The position numbers and the translations under genes are program-made. Positions 9,717 through 18,704 of a stretch of DNA of 43,452 nucleotides are shown here, piece by piece (within the stretch, counting starts at the first letter, position 1; every line of letters starts with the position of its first letter). Source of the stretch: Micromonosporaceae bacterium (GTDB lineage: Bacteria; Actinomycetota; Actinomycetes; Mycobacteriales; Micromonosporaceae); assembly GCA_016926535.1 (NCBI GenBank), contig JAFGOK010000100.1, positions 1 to 43,452 of the forward strand. The letters run 5' to 3'. The notes beneath the pieces are model-generated. The model ran no database searches. It was not told where the DNA came from and worked only from the letters and a program-made list of their open reading frames with translations.

Positions 9717-10406
9717 ATGACCATTCGAGTGCTCATCTGCGACGAGCTGCCGGTTATTAGGGACGGCTTGCGGACGCTGCTCGATTCCGTGTCGTGCATC
9801 GACGTGATCGACACGACCGATGACGGCATGGATGCCATCGCCCTGACGCGGGCCGCACGACCCGATGTCGTGGTCACCGATCTGAACCTGCGGATCATTT
9901 CCGGCCTGGAAATGATCCGCAGACTCGGCAAAGAGGACGCACCGCCCAACTTCGTGGTTTTCACCAGATCCGTCGGCGACGATACGGTCAGCGACGTGCT
10001 GCACGCCGGCGCCAGCTGTCTGTTGGGAAAGGACGCGAGCCCGCAGGAGCTGGTGGACGCGATTCGGGCGGCGGCCGCCGGCCGGACCCTGCTCGCGTCG
10101 GACGTCGTGCAACGTCTGGTCACCTGGTTCCGTGCGCAGTCGGACACCCGGGAGTTCGCGCCGTGCCCGGAGTTGACCGAACTCACTCCGCGGGAGCGGG
10201 ACGTGACCCAGATGGTGGCGTGGGGCATGTCCATCGAGGAGGTTGCCCGCGAGCTGACCATCGGGGTGGCCACGGTCCGTACCCATCTCTACCGGGTGTG
10301 CACCAAGCTCGGCGTGCGCGACCGCGCGCAACTCGTGTCACTGGCCTACCAGTCTGGACTCATCCAGCCGGTGGAACGCACCCGCGGCGGTGAGCGGTCC
10401 CGATAG
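9717..10406 (+). CDS. Orphan NarL/FixJ-type response regulator
   Basis: A 229-residue two-domain regulator. The receiver has the acidic pair DE at 9-10, the phospho-acceptor Asp about 55 in VVVTDLNL, and a Lys in LLGKDAS. The C-terminal LuxR-type helix-turn-helix runs about 155-215, with LTPRERDVTQMVAWGMSIEE and VATVRTHLYRVCTKLGV. The phosphorylation residues look intact. No sensor kinase gene is in the window, so it is an orphan, as is common in antibiotic clusters. The ATG at 9717 is used because the receiver fold begins directly after it (MTIRVLICDE). It ends 27 bases before the convergent ACAD gene. It probably controls part of the cluster; the palindrome at 9648 is a candidate target. 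Confidence 0.87.
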   Translation: MTIRVLICDELPVIRDGLRTLLDSVSCIDVIDTTDDGMDAIALTRAARPDVVVTDLNLRIISGLEMIRRLGKEDAPPNFVVFTRSVGDDTVSDVLHAGASCLLGKDASPQELVDAIRAAAAGRTLLASDVVQRLVTWFRAQSDTREFAPCPELTELTPRERDVTQMVAWGMSIEEVARELTIGVATVRTHLYRVCTKLGVRDRAQLVSLAYQSGLIQPVERTRGGERSR

Positions 10407-10433
10407 CTGGGGAATCTGCGAACAGGCTGACGC

Positions 10434-11516
10434 TCACCGCGGCTGGGACACTGCCATGACCAAACCTCGCTCGTCGTCATCGGTGACGGCGCGCCTGGCC
10501 GAGTCGAGGCGGGCAGCGCCGGCCAGCCGCCACAGCGCGGCAGGTTCGCCGTACCGATTGGACTCGGCGGCGGCCAGCCGGAAGTACCGGTGCAGACCGA
10601 GTTCCGCCGTCATTGACCATGCTCCGCAGTTCTGCATACACACCCGCACCACGTCGCGCGCGGTCTCGGCGGCCATCGCCAGTGTCACGACCGGTGCGGT
10701 GCCGACCTGATCGTGACCGGCGTCCACCAGCCAGGCCCCCCGGTACACCAAGGCTCTAGTCGCGCGCAGTGCCACCAAGGCACGCGCCAGCGAGAAGGAG
10801 ACGGCCTGCAGGTCACGTAGCGTGGTGTCGAACTGCCGCCGGACACCGGTGTGGCGCACCGTGATCAGGGTTGCGCCGTCGGCGATACCCAGCAGATAGG
10901 CGGCCTGCCGGAGTCGTGCTCGGGCCAGTGGACCCGTGGGCGAGTCGTCCAGCCTCGCCACCACGTCCGTCTCGGCGATCGGGGTGGACGCGAGCTGGAC
11001 GACCGGTGGCCAGCACCCGGTCTCGAGGCTGCGGCCAGGCGCCCCGGGCGGCACCGCAACGAGTGTCGGATGGCCGCCAGCACGAACGGCCACCAAAAGC
11101 GTCCTGGGCTCAGAATCGTCGACGGTGACCGCTCCGGTCAGCTCCCAGCCGCCGGCCCGTGGCGTCGCGATGACACCGGTGCCGATCGGCAGTGCCTCCA
11201 AGCCGGCCAGCGCCGCGCCAGTCGGGAAACCCACATCGGCCGCCATCGCGTCGGCCCGATAGGGGTTGCCGCATGCCGCTCGGCCCAGTTCCTCGCTGAC
11301 CAGCACTCCTGCTGTCAGTCCGAGGTCGAGGCCGCCGGCGGAGCAGGGGCGTTCGAAGTCGGCCGCGCCCAGCTGGTCGAGCATGGCGCGGGCCGGACCG
11401 GAGGCTCCATCGGTCACAGGTGCACCATGCACTTCGAATCGCACAGGCACCCGGGCGAGGGCCGCCCGCAACACCGTGCGCAACTCGTCGATGAGCGGAT
11501 CGGGGGTCAGGTCCAC
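10434..11516 (-). CDS. Acyl-CoA dehydrogenase-like subunit, probably non-catalytic
   Basis: A 360-residue diverged ACAD. The C-terminal helical half has the family pattern (HTGVRRQFDTTLRDLQAVSF), and the N-terminal part matches LVSEELGRAA. The FAD-binding beta domain is poorly conserved, with no clear YTEPDAGSD-like segment. The helix that carries the catalytic Glu-Arg in the partner reads ARLRQAA here, so the base is missing. It starts with GTG one base after the stop of a normal-looking ACAD. Tandem ACAD genes with one degenerate copy are known to form mixed complexes with shared active sites (FadE28-FadE29 type), and I infer the same here. The substrate may be a carrier- or CoA-bound intermediate. 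Electrons could go to the EtfBA proteins encoded at 39813-41714. Confidence 0.75.
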   Translation of the reverse strand: MDLTPDPLIDELRTVLRAALARVPVRFEVHGAPVTDGASGPARAMLDQLGAADFERPCSAGGLDLGLTAGVLVSEELGRAACGNPYRADAMAADVGFPTGAALAGLEALPIGTGVIATPRAGGWELTGAVTVDDSEPRTLLVAVRAGGHPTLVAVPPGAPGRSLETGCWPPVVQLASTPIAETDVVARLDDSPTGPLARARLRQAAYLLGIADGATLITVRHTGVRRQFDTTLRDLQAVSFSLARALVALRATRALVYRGAWLVDAGHDQVGTAPVVTLAMAAETARDVVRVCMQNCGAWSMTAELGLHRYFRLAAAESNRYGEPAALWRLAGAARLDSARRAVTDDDERGLVMAVSQPR

Positions 11517-11517
11517 G

Positions 11518-12672
11518 TCAGCACCTCTCCTGTCCCATTGAGTCGAAGGCGGTGGTGATGATCTTCAACATCACTTCGGAGGTCCCCGCGGACAGGGTCA
11601 GCCCAGGCGCCTCCCGGTATGCGGAGTCCAGAATCACGGCCGCCCTGGTGCGGTTCGCGCGCTGCTCTGGGCTTGGGATGTCAGCGGCCCACAGGGCGAT
11701 GCTCTGGGCGAGTTCACTGCTGTGGTACTTGGCGATGGCGGCGACGACCGGATCTATCCGGTCGGCCGCAAGCCCGGTGAGCACTTCCCAGACCAGGACT
11801 TCGTCGGCCGCGAGCGCGCCGTCCCAGCGACCGATCTGTTCGAGGTAGGCGTCGGGCGGCGCGTCCGGCACCCGCTGGATCAGTGCCTCCAGCGCGGCCT
11901 GCAGCCAGCACTCCGACTTGAGGTGGTGGTCGAGCCCGGTGCGCTCGACGGCCAGGGCCTCGTTGAGTAGCGCCCACCCCTGGTCTCTCAGTCCGAGTAG
12001 GTCGTCAGCTGACACCGGTACCGAATCGAGGTCGACCCGGTGGAACTGCTCATCACTGATACCGGGCATCACCGTCACCGTCACGCCGGGGGCGCCCAAG
12101 TCGATCAGGAACAGGCTGATTCCCTGGTACTTTCCGGCTTCCGGTGTGGTGCGGGCTGCGCAAAGTCCAAGATTGGCGAATCGCGTCTTGAGGTTGAGAA
12201 CCTTGGTGCCAGTGATTCGGTAACCGTCGCCGTCCGGTTCGGCCACGGTGCGCAGCGAGCCGAGATCTGATCCCGCGTCCGGTTCGGTGTAGAGCACCGA
12301 AGCGAAGCGCTCGCCGCGAGCCAGCGCGGGCAGGTGCCGTCGCTTCTGCTCCGCACTTCCGGCCATCAGGAGGAACTGGCCGACGATCTGGATGGTGTTG
12401 ACATGCAACGTGTCTGGCACACCCGCACGCACCAGCTCCTCGGCGACGATCGCGGCATCGGTGAGCGGACGGTCTGCCCCGCCGAATTCGGCTGGCCAGT
12501 GCACGGCGAGCAGTCCGAGATCGCCAAGTAGGCAATACAGCGGCCGGGCGTCCGGCTCGACGCAGTCCGTGGCAGTTACGTCCGCCACCGCGGTACGTAT
12601 CTTGGCAGAGCGGAGCGCCTGCCGCACGTCCGTCCGGAACCGTTGTTGGTCTTCGGTGAAGCCGAACCGCAT
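11518..12672 (-). CDS. Acyl-CoA dehydrogenase, catalytic subunit
   Basis: A 384-residue flavoprotein of the ACAD family. Visible elements are PAEFGGADRPL, the flavin/substrate segment YTEPDAGSDLGSLRT (about 128-142), ITGTKVLNLKTRFA, and SAGTSEVMLKII near the C-terminus. The position occupied by the catalytic Glu in medium-chain enzymes is Ala, as in isovaleryl-CoA dehydrogenase. The base is then expected on helix G, and AVERTG provides Glu about 243. It would introduce an alpha,beta double bond into an acyl thioester or similar substrate. It follows the NRPS by 10 bases and precedes its degenerate partner by 1 base, so an intermediate tethered to the NRPS is a plausible substrate. This is inference from neighbourhood. 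Confidence 0.82.
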   Translation of the reverse strand: MRFGFTEDQQRFRTDVRQALRSAKIRTAVADVTATDCVEPDARPLYCLLGDLGLLAVHWPAEFGGADRPLTDAAIVAEELVRAGVPDTLHVNTIQIVGQFLLMAGSAEQKRRHLPALARGERFASVLYTEPDAGSDLGSLRTVAEPDGDGYRITGTKVLNLKTRFANLGLCAARTTPEAGKYQGISLFLIDLGAPGVTVTVMPGISDEQFHRVDLDSVPVSADDLLGLRDQGWALLNEALAVERTGLDHHLKSECWLQAALEALIQRVPDAPPDAYLEQIGRWDGALAADEVLVWEVLTGLAADRIDPVVAAIAKYHSSELAQSIALWAADIPSPEQRANRTRAAVILDSAYREAPGLTLSAGTSEVMLKIITTAFDSMGQERC

Positions 12673-12682
12673 GTGCGTCTCC

Positions 12683-15600
12683 TCAGGGAGAGAGTATTTG
12701 TTCGATGGTGGCGACGATCTGGCTCAACGCTGGTTCCGTGAACAGTGTGTAGTGGTCTCCGGGCAGGTCGTTACTCTGGAATGGTCCGGTACACACGGCC
12801 CGCCAGCGCTCTTCCAGGGCGGCGCGGGGCGAGGCGGCCAGCAGAGTGACCGGCCCGCCGTATGGGCCCGACGGGTGATAGCACTGCAACGCCAGCGCGC
12901 AACTCCGGAAGATGGCGTAGCGGTCGGTCAGCTCGGCGTCGCTGAGCTCCAGGTGGACGTCAAGTGACGCCAACGTCTTGCGGAGATCGGTCAGGTCGGC
13001 GGCCGGATCGTCCAGCACCGCGTGTACCGGCCGACCGTTCCGACCCGCGAGTCTTGCGACGTCGTGCACGAATCGTCGCCGCACCGTCAGCTCGTCGAGC
13101 GGGTCGGCGTCGCTGCCGTGTTCGGCGTCCAGCAGCACCACCGGCGGACGGGCGCCGGTGTCCTGCTCCAGCTGCCTGGCGATCTCGAAGGCGAGCACGC
13201 CTCCGTAGGACCAGCCGGTCAGACAGTATGACTCCGGCAGGTCTGTCGCGGCGAGCGTCCGCGCGATCCTGGTGGCCGTCGCCGTCAGACCGTCTCGGGC
13301 AGGTACGGTGGCATCTCGGAGATCGGCGGCGAATCCGGCTACGCCGATATCCGAACGCAGCGCTCTGACCAGCGGGATGTAGCAGAACAGCTCGCCGCCT
13401 GACGGGTGCAGCAGGATCACCCGCGCCGGACTGGGCGATCGCATCAGCACCGGGTCACCGCTGCGTTGTGCGGTGCGTACAGTGTCGATGGCGGCGGCCA
13501 GGTGCGCGACGGTGGGGGAGAGAAAGAAGTCGGTGAGCGTGATTTCCACCCCGAACCTGCGCTTGATTGCCGACATCAACTGGGTGGCCTGCAGACTGTT
13601 TCCTCCTGCCTGGAAGAAGTCGTCGTGCACGCCGAGCCGGTCATTGCGCAGCAGCGGGGAGAGCACGTCGTGCAGCAGCACCCTTTCGGTCGGAGTGCGC
13701 GGCTGGTTGCCTGGCCCGTTGTCCGCCGAGTTCAGGCTCGGCGCGGGCAGTCTGCGCCAGTCGACCTTGCCGCTGCTGGTCAGCGGAAGCTCGGGCAGGA
13801 CGACGAAGTACGACGGAATCATGTATGACGGCAGAAGTGCTCCAAGATGCTTACGCACCTCTGGCAGCTGCTGCTCTGTCACTCCGGTCAGGTAACCAAC
13901 CAGGTGCTTGTCTCCGGCGCCGTCGGTCCACGGTTGCACAGTGACCGACTCGACTCCGGTGACACTGGCCAACGCCGACTCCACCTCGCCGAGCTCAATT
14001 CGCAGACCACGGATCTTGACTTGCTGGTCAATCCGACCGAGGAAGACCAGCCGGCCGTCCGGCAACCGCTTCACCAGGTCGCCGGTCCGGTACAACCGCC
14101 CGGTCGGCGCGGTGCCGAATGGGTCGGCGACGAACTTCTCAGCGGTCAGTTCTGCCCGGTCGAGGTAGCCGCGGGCCAGCCCGGCACCGCCGATCACCAG
14201 TTCGCCCGGTACGCCAATCGGCACCTGGCGGAGGTTGCGGTCCAGCACGTGCGCGACGTGGTTGGCCATCGGCAGGCCGATCGGCGGGGAGGCGTCCCAG
14301 CTGCCTGGACACTCCTCGATGATCATTGTCACAGTGCACTCGGTCGGCCCGTAGCCGTTGAACAGTCGCCGGCCGCGATTCCACCGGTTCACCAGTTCGC
14401 CGCTGAACGCCTCGCCGCCAACGAACGCAATCCGCAACTCGGTGAACTTCTCCGGCGCCAGCAGCGGCATCACCGTCGGCGGCAGATCGATGACGGTGAT
14501 GCGGGCCCGCTCCATCAGCGACTGAAGGCGGTCGATGGATCGTCGCTCGTCGTCGGTGGCCAGGCACAATCGCGCTCCGGTCAGTAACGCGGAGAACGTT
14601 TCGAACACCGAGACGTCGAAGGTGACCGATGCGAACCCGAGCACCCGATCGGCCGGGGTCAAATCGAACAGCTCACGCGTGGAGTCAATGAAGTTGACCA
14701 CGCCACGATGTTCGAGCAGCACGCCCTTTGGCCGGCCGGTGCTGCCGGACGTGTAGATGATGTACGCGACGTCGCCGGGATCGGCGGCGAGCGGAGGGTT
14801 GGCGGTGGGCATCGCCATCAGGTCGGCACGAACGTCGTCCAGCACCACGACCGGTGCCGGGACCGCGTTCAGCGGTCCGGCGACCTCGGCATGCGCGAGC
14901 ACCGCACGCACGCCCGCGTCGCAGACGATTTCGGCGATCCTCATCGGGGGATGCGTCGGATCGAGCGGCACATAGGACGCACCGGTCTTGAGCACCGCGA
15001 GCATTGCCGTTGTCAGGTCCACATTCCTGCGCAGGCACAGCCCGATCCGCGTGCCCGGCGCTGCGCCGTGCTGGCGTAGCAGGGCGGCGAGCCTGTTCGT
15101 CCGAGCGTTGAGCTCTGCGTAGCTGGTCTCGACGCCCTCTACCAGGACCGCGACGCTGTCCGGCGACTCCGCCACCCGCGTCTCGAACTGCTCCACGATG
15201 GTAGTCTCGCGGACCGGACGGACCGGTCCACTGCTGACCCTGGCAAGAAACTCCCTGTCCGCAGGGCCCAGCATGTTCACCGCGGACAGGGGAACGTCCG
15301 GTTCTGCGGTCAGGGAACGCAGCAGTCCGTCGTAGTGCCGGGCAAATCTGGCGATGCTCTCCGCATCGAACAGGTCGGTGTTGTATTCGATCTCCAGCCG
15401 TCCATCGGCGCCGGGAACCGTTGCCGCCCGCACGTTCCAGCTCATGTCGAATCGGGAAACCCCAAGGCTAACCTGCTCCTCTGACGTCACAAGTCCCGGT
15501 AGGCCGGTCGGAGGATCGGCGTCCTGCTGGGTGAACACGATCTGGAAGATCGGCGACCTTGAGGGGTCGCTGGGCGGATCCACCGCGTCGATCAGCTTGT

Positions 15601-16708
15601 CGAATGGCAGATCATCGTGCGCGTGCGCGTCCCGCACCACGTGCTTGACCCGTCCGACCAGCTCGCGGAAGGTCGGATCGCCAGAGACGTCCCCGCGCAG
15701 CACCGCCATGCTGGCGAAGCATCCGATCATCCATGACACGGACTCATGCCGCCGGTTGGCGTCCGGCGAACCGATTACGAGGTCGTCCAGACCGGAGTAG
15801 CGGTGCAGCAGGGTGAAGAACGCGGCGACGAGTACGACAAACGGAGTCGCGCACACCTCGCGGGCCAGATCGTTCGCCTGGGACAGTCCCTGGTGTCCGA
15901 CCGTGAACCGGTCGACGGCTCCGGCCAGGGTCACCGTGTCACCCCGTGCCCGGTCGGTCGGGAACTCCAGCGTCTGCGCGTCTGCCAGGCTTTCCCGCCA
16001 GTGCGCTGCAAGGTTGTCCAGCTCAACGGGGCGAAGCCGATCGCGTTGCCACGCCGCGTAGTCCGGGTACTGCAGCTGAAGCGCAGGCAACTCCGGCTCG
16101 TCGCCGTCGCGCAAAGATCGGTAGATCTCGGCCAGCTCACCAGCCAGCACACCGATGGACCAGCGGTCGAACGTGACCAGGTGCGCATCGAACAGGAACA
16201 GGTGGTCGTCGGACTCCACCTTGATCAAAACCGCACGCCACAGCGGCGCCCTGCTCAGGGCGAAGGGGACTGGGATCCGTTCCGCTGCGAGAATTCGTGC
16301 CGCGGCGAGCCGCTGCTCGTGATGGTCGCCGGCCACCTCGATCAGGGGCAGTTCGACCGAGACCTCGGGGACGACGATTTGCACCGGACCGTCCGCGCGC
16401 TCGACGATTGCGGTCCGCAACGACGCGTACCGGGCCACCACTGCGGTCAGTGCCGAACGCAGCGCGCCCACATCCAGGTCACCCAGCAGCCGGGTGCACC
16501 ACGACGTGTGGTGGGCGGGGCCGTCAGGTGCCATGCGGTTGAGGAACCACCAGGTCAGCTGCTGGTGCGACAGCGGTGCCGGACCGGTGTCTCTGCGTGG
16601 CGTCGGGCCCTGACCGGCCACCTCTTGTGCCCGTGCCCGCAGCTGTGCGAGGAACTGCGTCCGGCGCTCTGCGGGCAGCTCTGCGAGGCGCTGAGTCATG
16701 TCGGTCAT
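12683..16708 (-). CDS. Nonribosomal peptide synthetase, C-A-T-TE, with altered condensation motif
   Basis: A 1341-residue single-module NRPS. The C domain (about 45-480) has HLVTFDR at 176-182 where HHxxxDG is expected, so the second, catalytic His is Leu177. The A domain (about 500-990) has YTSGSTGRPKG, NGYGPTE, YRTGD and the final Lys981. Lining residues read by alignment to GrsA are D698, V699, F702, D741, F762, G764, G785, V793, T794, K981. The T domain carries Ser1038 in GGNSLQ. The TE domain (about 1095-1341) has GWSYGG (Ser1167), Asp1194 and a late His in GDHYTLF. The start overlaps the M20 hydrolase stop (ATGA). The module can load one amino acid and release it by the TE, but its C domain is probably inactive in condensation. 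No MbtH-like gene was found nearby. Confidence 0.92.
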   Translation of the reverse strand: MTDMTQRLAELPAERRTQFLAQLRARAQEVAGQGPTPRRDTGPAPLSHQQLTWWFLNRMAPDGPAHHTSWCTRLLGDLDVGALRSALTAVVARYASLRTAIVERADGPVQIVVPEVSVELPLIEVAGDHHEQRLAAARILAAERIPVPFALSRAPLWRAVLIKVESDDHLFLFDAHLVTFDRWSIGVLAGELAEIYRSLRDGDEPELPALQLQYPDYAAWQRDRLRPVELDNLAAHWRESLADAQTLEFPTDRARGDTVTLAGAVDRFTVGHQGLSQANDLAREVCATPFVVLVAAFFTLLHRYSGLDDLVIGSPDANRRHESVSWMIGCFASMAVLRGDVSGDPTFRELVGRVKHVVRDAHAHDDLPFDKLIDAVDPPSDPSRSPIFQIVFTQQDADPPTGLPGLVTSEEQVSLGVSRFDMSWNVRAATVPGADGRLEIEYNTDLFDAESIARFARHYDGLLRSLTAEPDVPLSAVNMLGPADREFLARVSSGPVRPVRETTIVEQFETRVAESPDSVAVLVEGVETSYAELNARTNRLAALLRQHGAAPGTRIGLCLRRNVDLTTAMLAVLKTGASYVPLDPTHPPMRIAEIVCDAGVRAVLAHAEVAGPLNAVPAPVVVLDDVRADLMAMPTANPPLAADPGDVAYIIYTSGSTGRPKGVLLEHRGVVNFIDSTRELFDLTPADRVLGFASVTFDVSVFETFSALLTGARLCLATDDERRSIDRLQSLMERARITVIDLPPTVMPLLAPEKFTELRIAFVGGEAFSGELVNRWNRGRRLFNGYGPTECTVTMIIEECPGSWDASPPIGLPMANHVAHVLDRNLRQVPIGVPGELVIGGAGLARGYLDRAELTAEKFVADPFGTAPTGRLYRTGDLVKRLPDGRLVFLGRIDQQVKIRGLRIELGEVESALASVTGVESVTVQPWTDGAGDKHLVGYLTGVTEQQLPEVRKHLGALLPSYMIPSYFVVLPELPLTSSGKVDWRRLPAPSLNSADNGPGNQPRTPTERVLLHDVLSPLLRNDRLGVHDDFFQAGGNSLQATQLMSAIKRRFGVEITLTDFFLSPTVAHLAAAIDTVRTAQRSGDPVLMRSPSPARVILLHPSGGELFCYIPLVRALRSDIGVAGFAADLRDATVPARDGLTATATRIARTLAATDLPESYCLTGWSYGGVLAFEIARQLEQDTGARPPVVLLDAEHGSDADPLDELTVRRRFVHDVARLAGRNGRPVHAVLDDPAADLTDLRKTLASLDVHLELSDAELTDRYAIFRSCALALQCYHPSGPYGGPVTLLAASPRAALEERWRAVCTGPFQSNDLPGDHYTLFTEPALSQIVATIEQILSP

Positions 16709-17829
16709 CGGGAGCCCCTTTCGGGACGCGGCGCACCGATCATTTGGCGGTTCGGGCGAACGGGCAGTTGGGCGAGTTCCGAGATGGCAGTGGACAGCAC
16801 CTCGATGCCGCGCAGATAGTCCGACAGCACGATGTACTCGATGTCGGCGTGATCGAGGTGACTGTCACCTGGGCCGTACGTCGCCATCGGGATGTCCCAG
16901 ACTTCGGCGAGGGTGTTCATGTCCGAGGTGGCTGTCCTCACCAGCGACCGGGGTTGGGCGTGCAACCGCCGGATTCCGGACGTCAGCGCGCGGGCCACCG
17001 GGTTGCTCCGGCTCGCCCGGCACGCCTTCACCGAGTTCAGCACGTCGAGGTCACCCATTGGCAAGCGGCTGCGCAGCATGCGTACCAGTGTTTCGGCGTC
17101 GAACCCCGGCGGAGTCCGAACACTGAGGTCCACCGTTGCCGACGTCAGGTCGGCGTCGAGCCGGCAGAGCGTTGCGCCCGGTCGGGTGAACGTGCGGTGG
17201 CCGACGTCCGGTCCGAGCAGGTCGACCAACGCGGTCCAGGCGGTGACGGCCAGCTCGGATGCTTTTGGCGCCGGGTTGCTCGCGTGGGTGGCAGGGCACT
17301 TGACGGTGTAGCGCAGGTCGAGCTTGCCCCGGTACCCCAGTATCACGCTCGACCAACCGCTCGGCTCGCCGATGATGAGCGCATCCGGCCGGTCGTGGGT
17401 GGACCGGATCTCCATCGCCCCGCGGGATCCCGGCGTCTCCTCCTCGACTACGCCGATGACCACGATCCGCCCGGGGAGGTCGACGGCACCGGCCGTTGCG
17501 CAGATCATCGCCGCGAGCGGCCCCTTCGCGTCCACCGCGCCCCGGCCATAGAGCTTGCCGTCTTCGGAGCGGACCGGGAGCTGGCTTGGGACGGTGTCCA
17601 AATGTCCCAACAGCATCAACGTAGGGCCATCTCCGCGCTCGATCACGCCGATGACGTTGCCGACCACGTCGATGTGTGCTCGGAAACCCAGATCCGTCAT
17701 GGTTTCAACCAGGAAGCCGGCCAGCGCGCGTTCCTGATAGGACGGGGAAGGGATCTCCAGCATGCCACGCAGCAGTCCAACGGCGTACGTGTCGGTGACC
17801 GTGCCGGACGAATTGAAGGCCAGGTTCAT
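16705..17829 (-). CDS. lysK: M20 metallopeptidase, LysK-like carrier-protein hydrolase
   Basis: A 374-residue M20 zinc peptidase. Metal-site elements are LGHLDTVP (His, Asp), GRGAVDAKGPLAAM (bridging Asp), VVEEETPGSRGA (catalytic Glu-Glu) and a late His in GDSHLDHADIEYI. In lysine and vazabitide-type routes LysK splits the isopeptide bond between LysW and the finished amino acid. Here it is coupled by ATGA overlaps to a LysX-like ligase upstream and to the NRPS downstream. This placement suggests attachment, release and peptide loading are co-expressed. The dimerisation domain lies between the two metal halves, as usual. Other M20 enzymes (ArgE, DapE) are alternatives, but the LysX and LysW partners favour LysK. 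Confidence 0.85.
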   Translation of the reverse strand: MNLAFNSSGTVTDTYAVGLLRGMLEIPSPSYQERALAGFLVETMTDLGFRAHIDVVGNVIGVIERGDGPTLMLLGHLDTVPSQLPVRSEDGKLYGRGAVDAKGPLAAMICATAGAVDLPGRIVVIGVVEEETPGSRGAMEIRSTHDRPDALIIGEPSGWSSVILGYRGKLDLRYTVKCPATHASNPAPKASELAVTAWTALVDLLGPDVGHRTFTRPGATLCRLDADLTSATVDLSVRTPPGFDAETLVRMLRSRLPMGDLDVLNSVKACRASRSNPVARALTSGIRRLHAQPRSLVRTATSDMNTLAEVWDIPMATYGPGDSHLDHADIEYIVLSDYLRGIEVLSTAISELAQLPVRPNRQMIGAPRPERGSR

Positions 17830-18704
17830 CGTTGCGTCCGTTCTACCAGGTACTCCACGATGCGGTCCGCGACATCGACCCGGCCGGCGAGCGCTGCTTG
17901 GAAGCCGGTGAACTCGACCCGGTGGTTGACCTCCAGCACCAGCAGTCGTCCGTCGTGGTCCTCGATCAGGTCGACACCGGCGATGTCCGCGCCGACGGCG
18001 GCGGCAGCATCGATCGACAACTTGGTGATCTCCGGTGTCACCTCGCAGGGCTGGGTCCGCGCACCGAGCGCCACGTTGGTTCGCCACAGTTCCCCGGCTC
18101 GGTAGACGGCGCCCAGCAGGTCACCGCCGACCACAATCACTCTGATGTCCCTGCTGGGCTTGTCGATCAGTTCCTGCACGTATCCGAGGTGCGCCTGCGG
18201 GCCGGGCAGTGCGGCGACGTATTCGAACACACCTTCTGCGGAAGCGCGGTCAAACAGTCGGACCACCAGCCGACCCCAGGAGCCGACCAACGGCTTGACC
18301 ACTGCCGGATAGCCGATGGAGTCCAGCGCTGCCAATGCGGCCTGCGGGGTGAGGCCGAGCGCCGTGCGCGGGGTGGCGATTCCAGCCGCCTGCAGCGCCA
18401 TCGTCGTGCGCCACTTGTCACCGCAAACCTCGGTTGCGTCCGCGTTGTTGACCACCTCGACTCCCGTCGAGGCGAGGCAGCGGGCTGCATACGCCGCGCG
18501 GACCTGCCCGATCTCCCGGTTCAATACGAAATTCCAGGAACGACCAGGCCCTCCGGCCAGGAACCATTGTTGTCGGGTGTCGATGTGGTCGAATGGAATA
18601 TTGCGTCGACCGAGTGCGTCGAACAGTCGTTTCTCATCCGCGCCGATCCGGCTGGCAAGGACGCCTATCCGACCGTCGCCCGGGTGCGTCGGTGTCGCTG
18701 ACAC
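17826..18704 (-). CDS. lysX: LysX-like ATP-grasp ligase attaching an amino acid to LysW
   Basis: A 292-residue RimK/LysX-type ATP-grasp protein. It has VVKPLVGSWGRLVVRLFDR (ATP-binding loop typical of LysX), YVQELIDKPSRDIRV, GVDLIEDHDG and LEVNHRVEF near the C-terminus. LysX-type enzymes join the alpha-amino group of glutamate or aminoadipate to the side-chain carboxylate of the last Glu of LysW. A LysW gene is at 26556, so the partner is present though in another operon. The GTG start at 18704 has GGAGG close upstream; an ATG further up at 18770 lacks one. It heads the 18.7-10.4 kb operon and diverges from the sulfotransferase. Glutamate as substrate is inferred from the downstream LysZ/LysY chemistry. 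Confidence 0.86.
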   Translation of the reverse strand: MSATPTHPGDGRIGVLASRIGADEKRLFDALGRRNIPFDHIDTRQQWFLAGGPGRSWNFVLNREIGQVRAAYAARCLASTGVEVVNNADATEVCGDKWRTTMALQAAGIATPRTALGLTPQAALAALDSIGYPAVVKPLVGSWGRLVVRLFDRASAEGVFEYVAALPGPQAHLGYVQELIDKPSRDIRVIVVGGDLLGAVYRAGELWRTNVALGARTQPCEVTPEITKLSIDAAAAVGADIAGVDLIEDHDGRLLVLEVNHRVEFTGFQAALAGRVDVADRIVEYLVERTQR

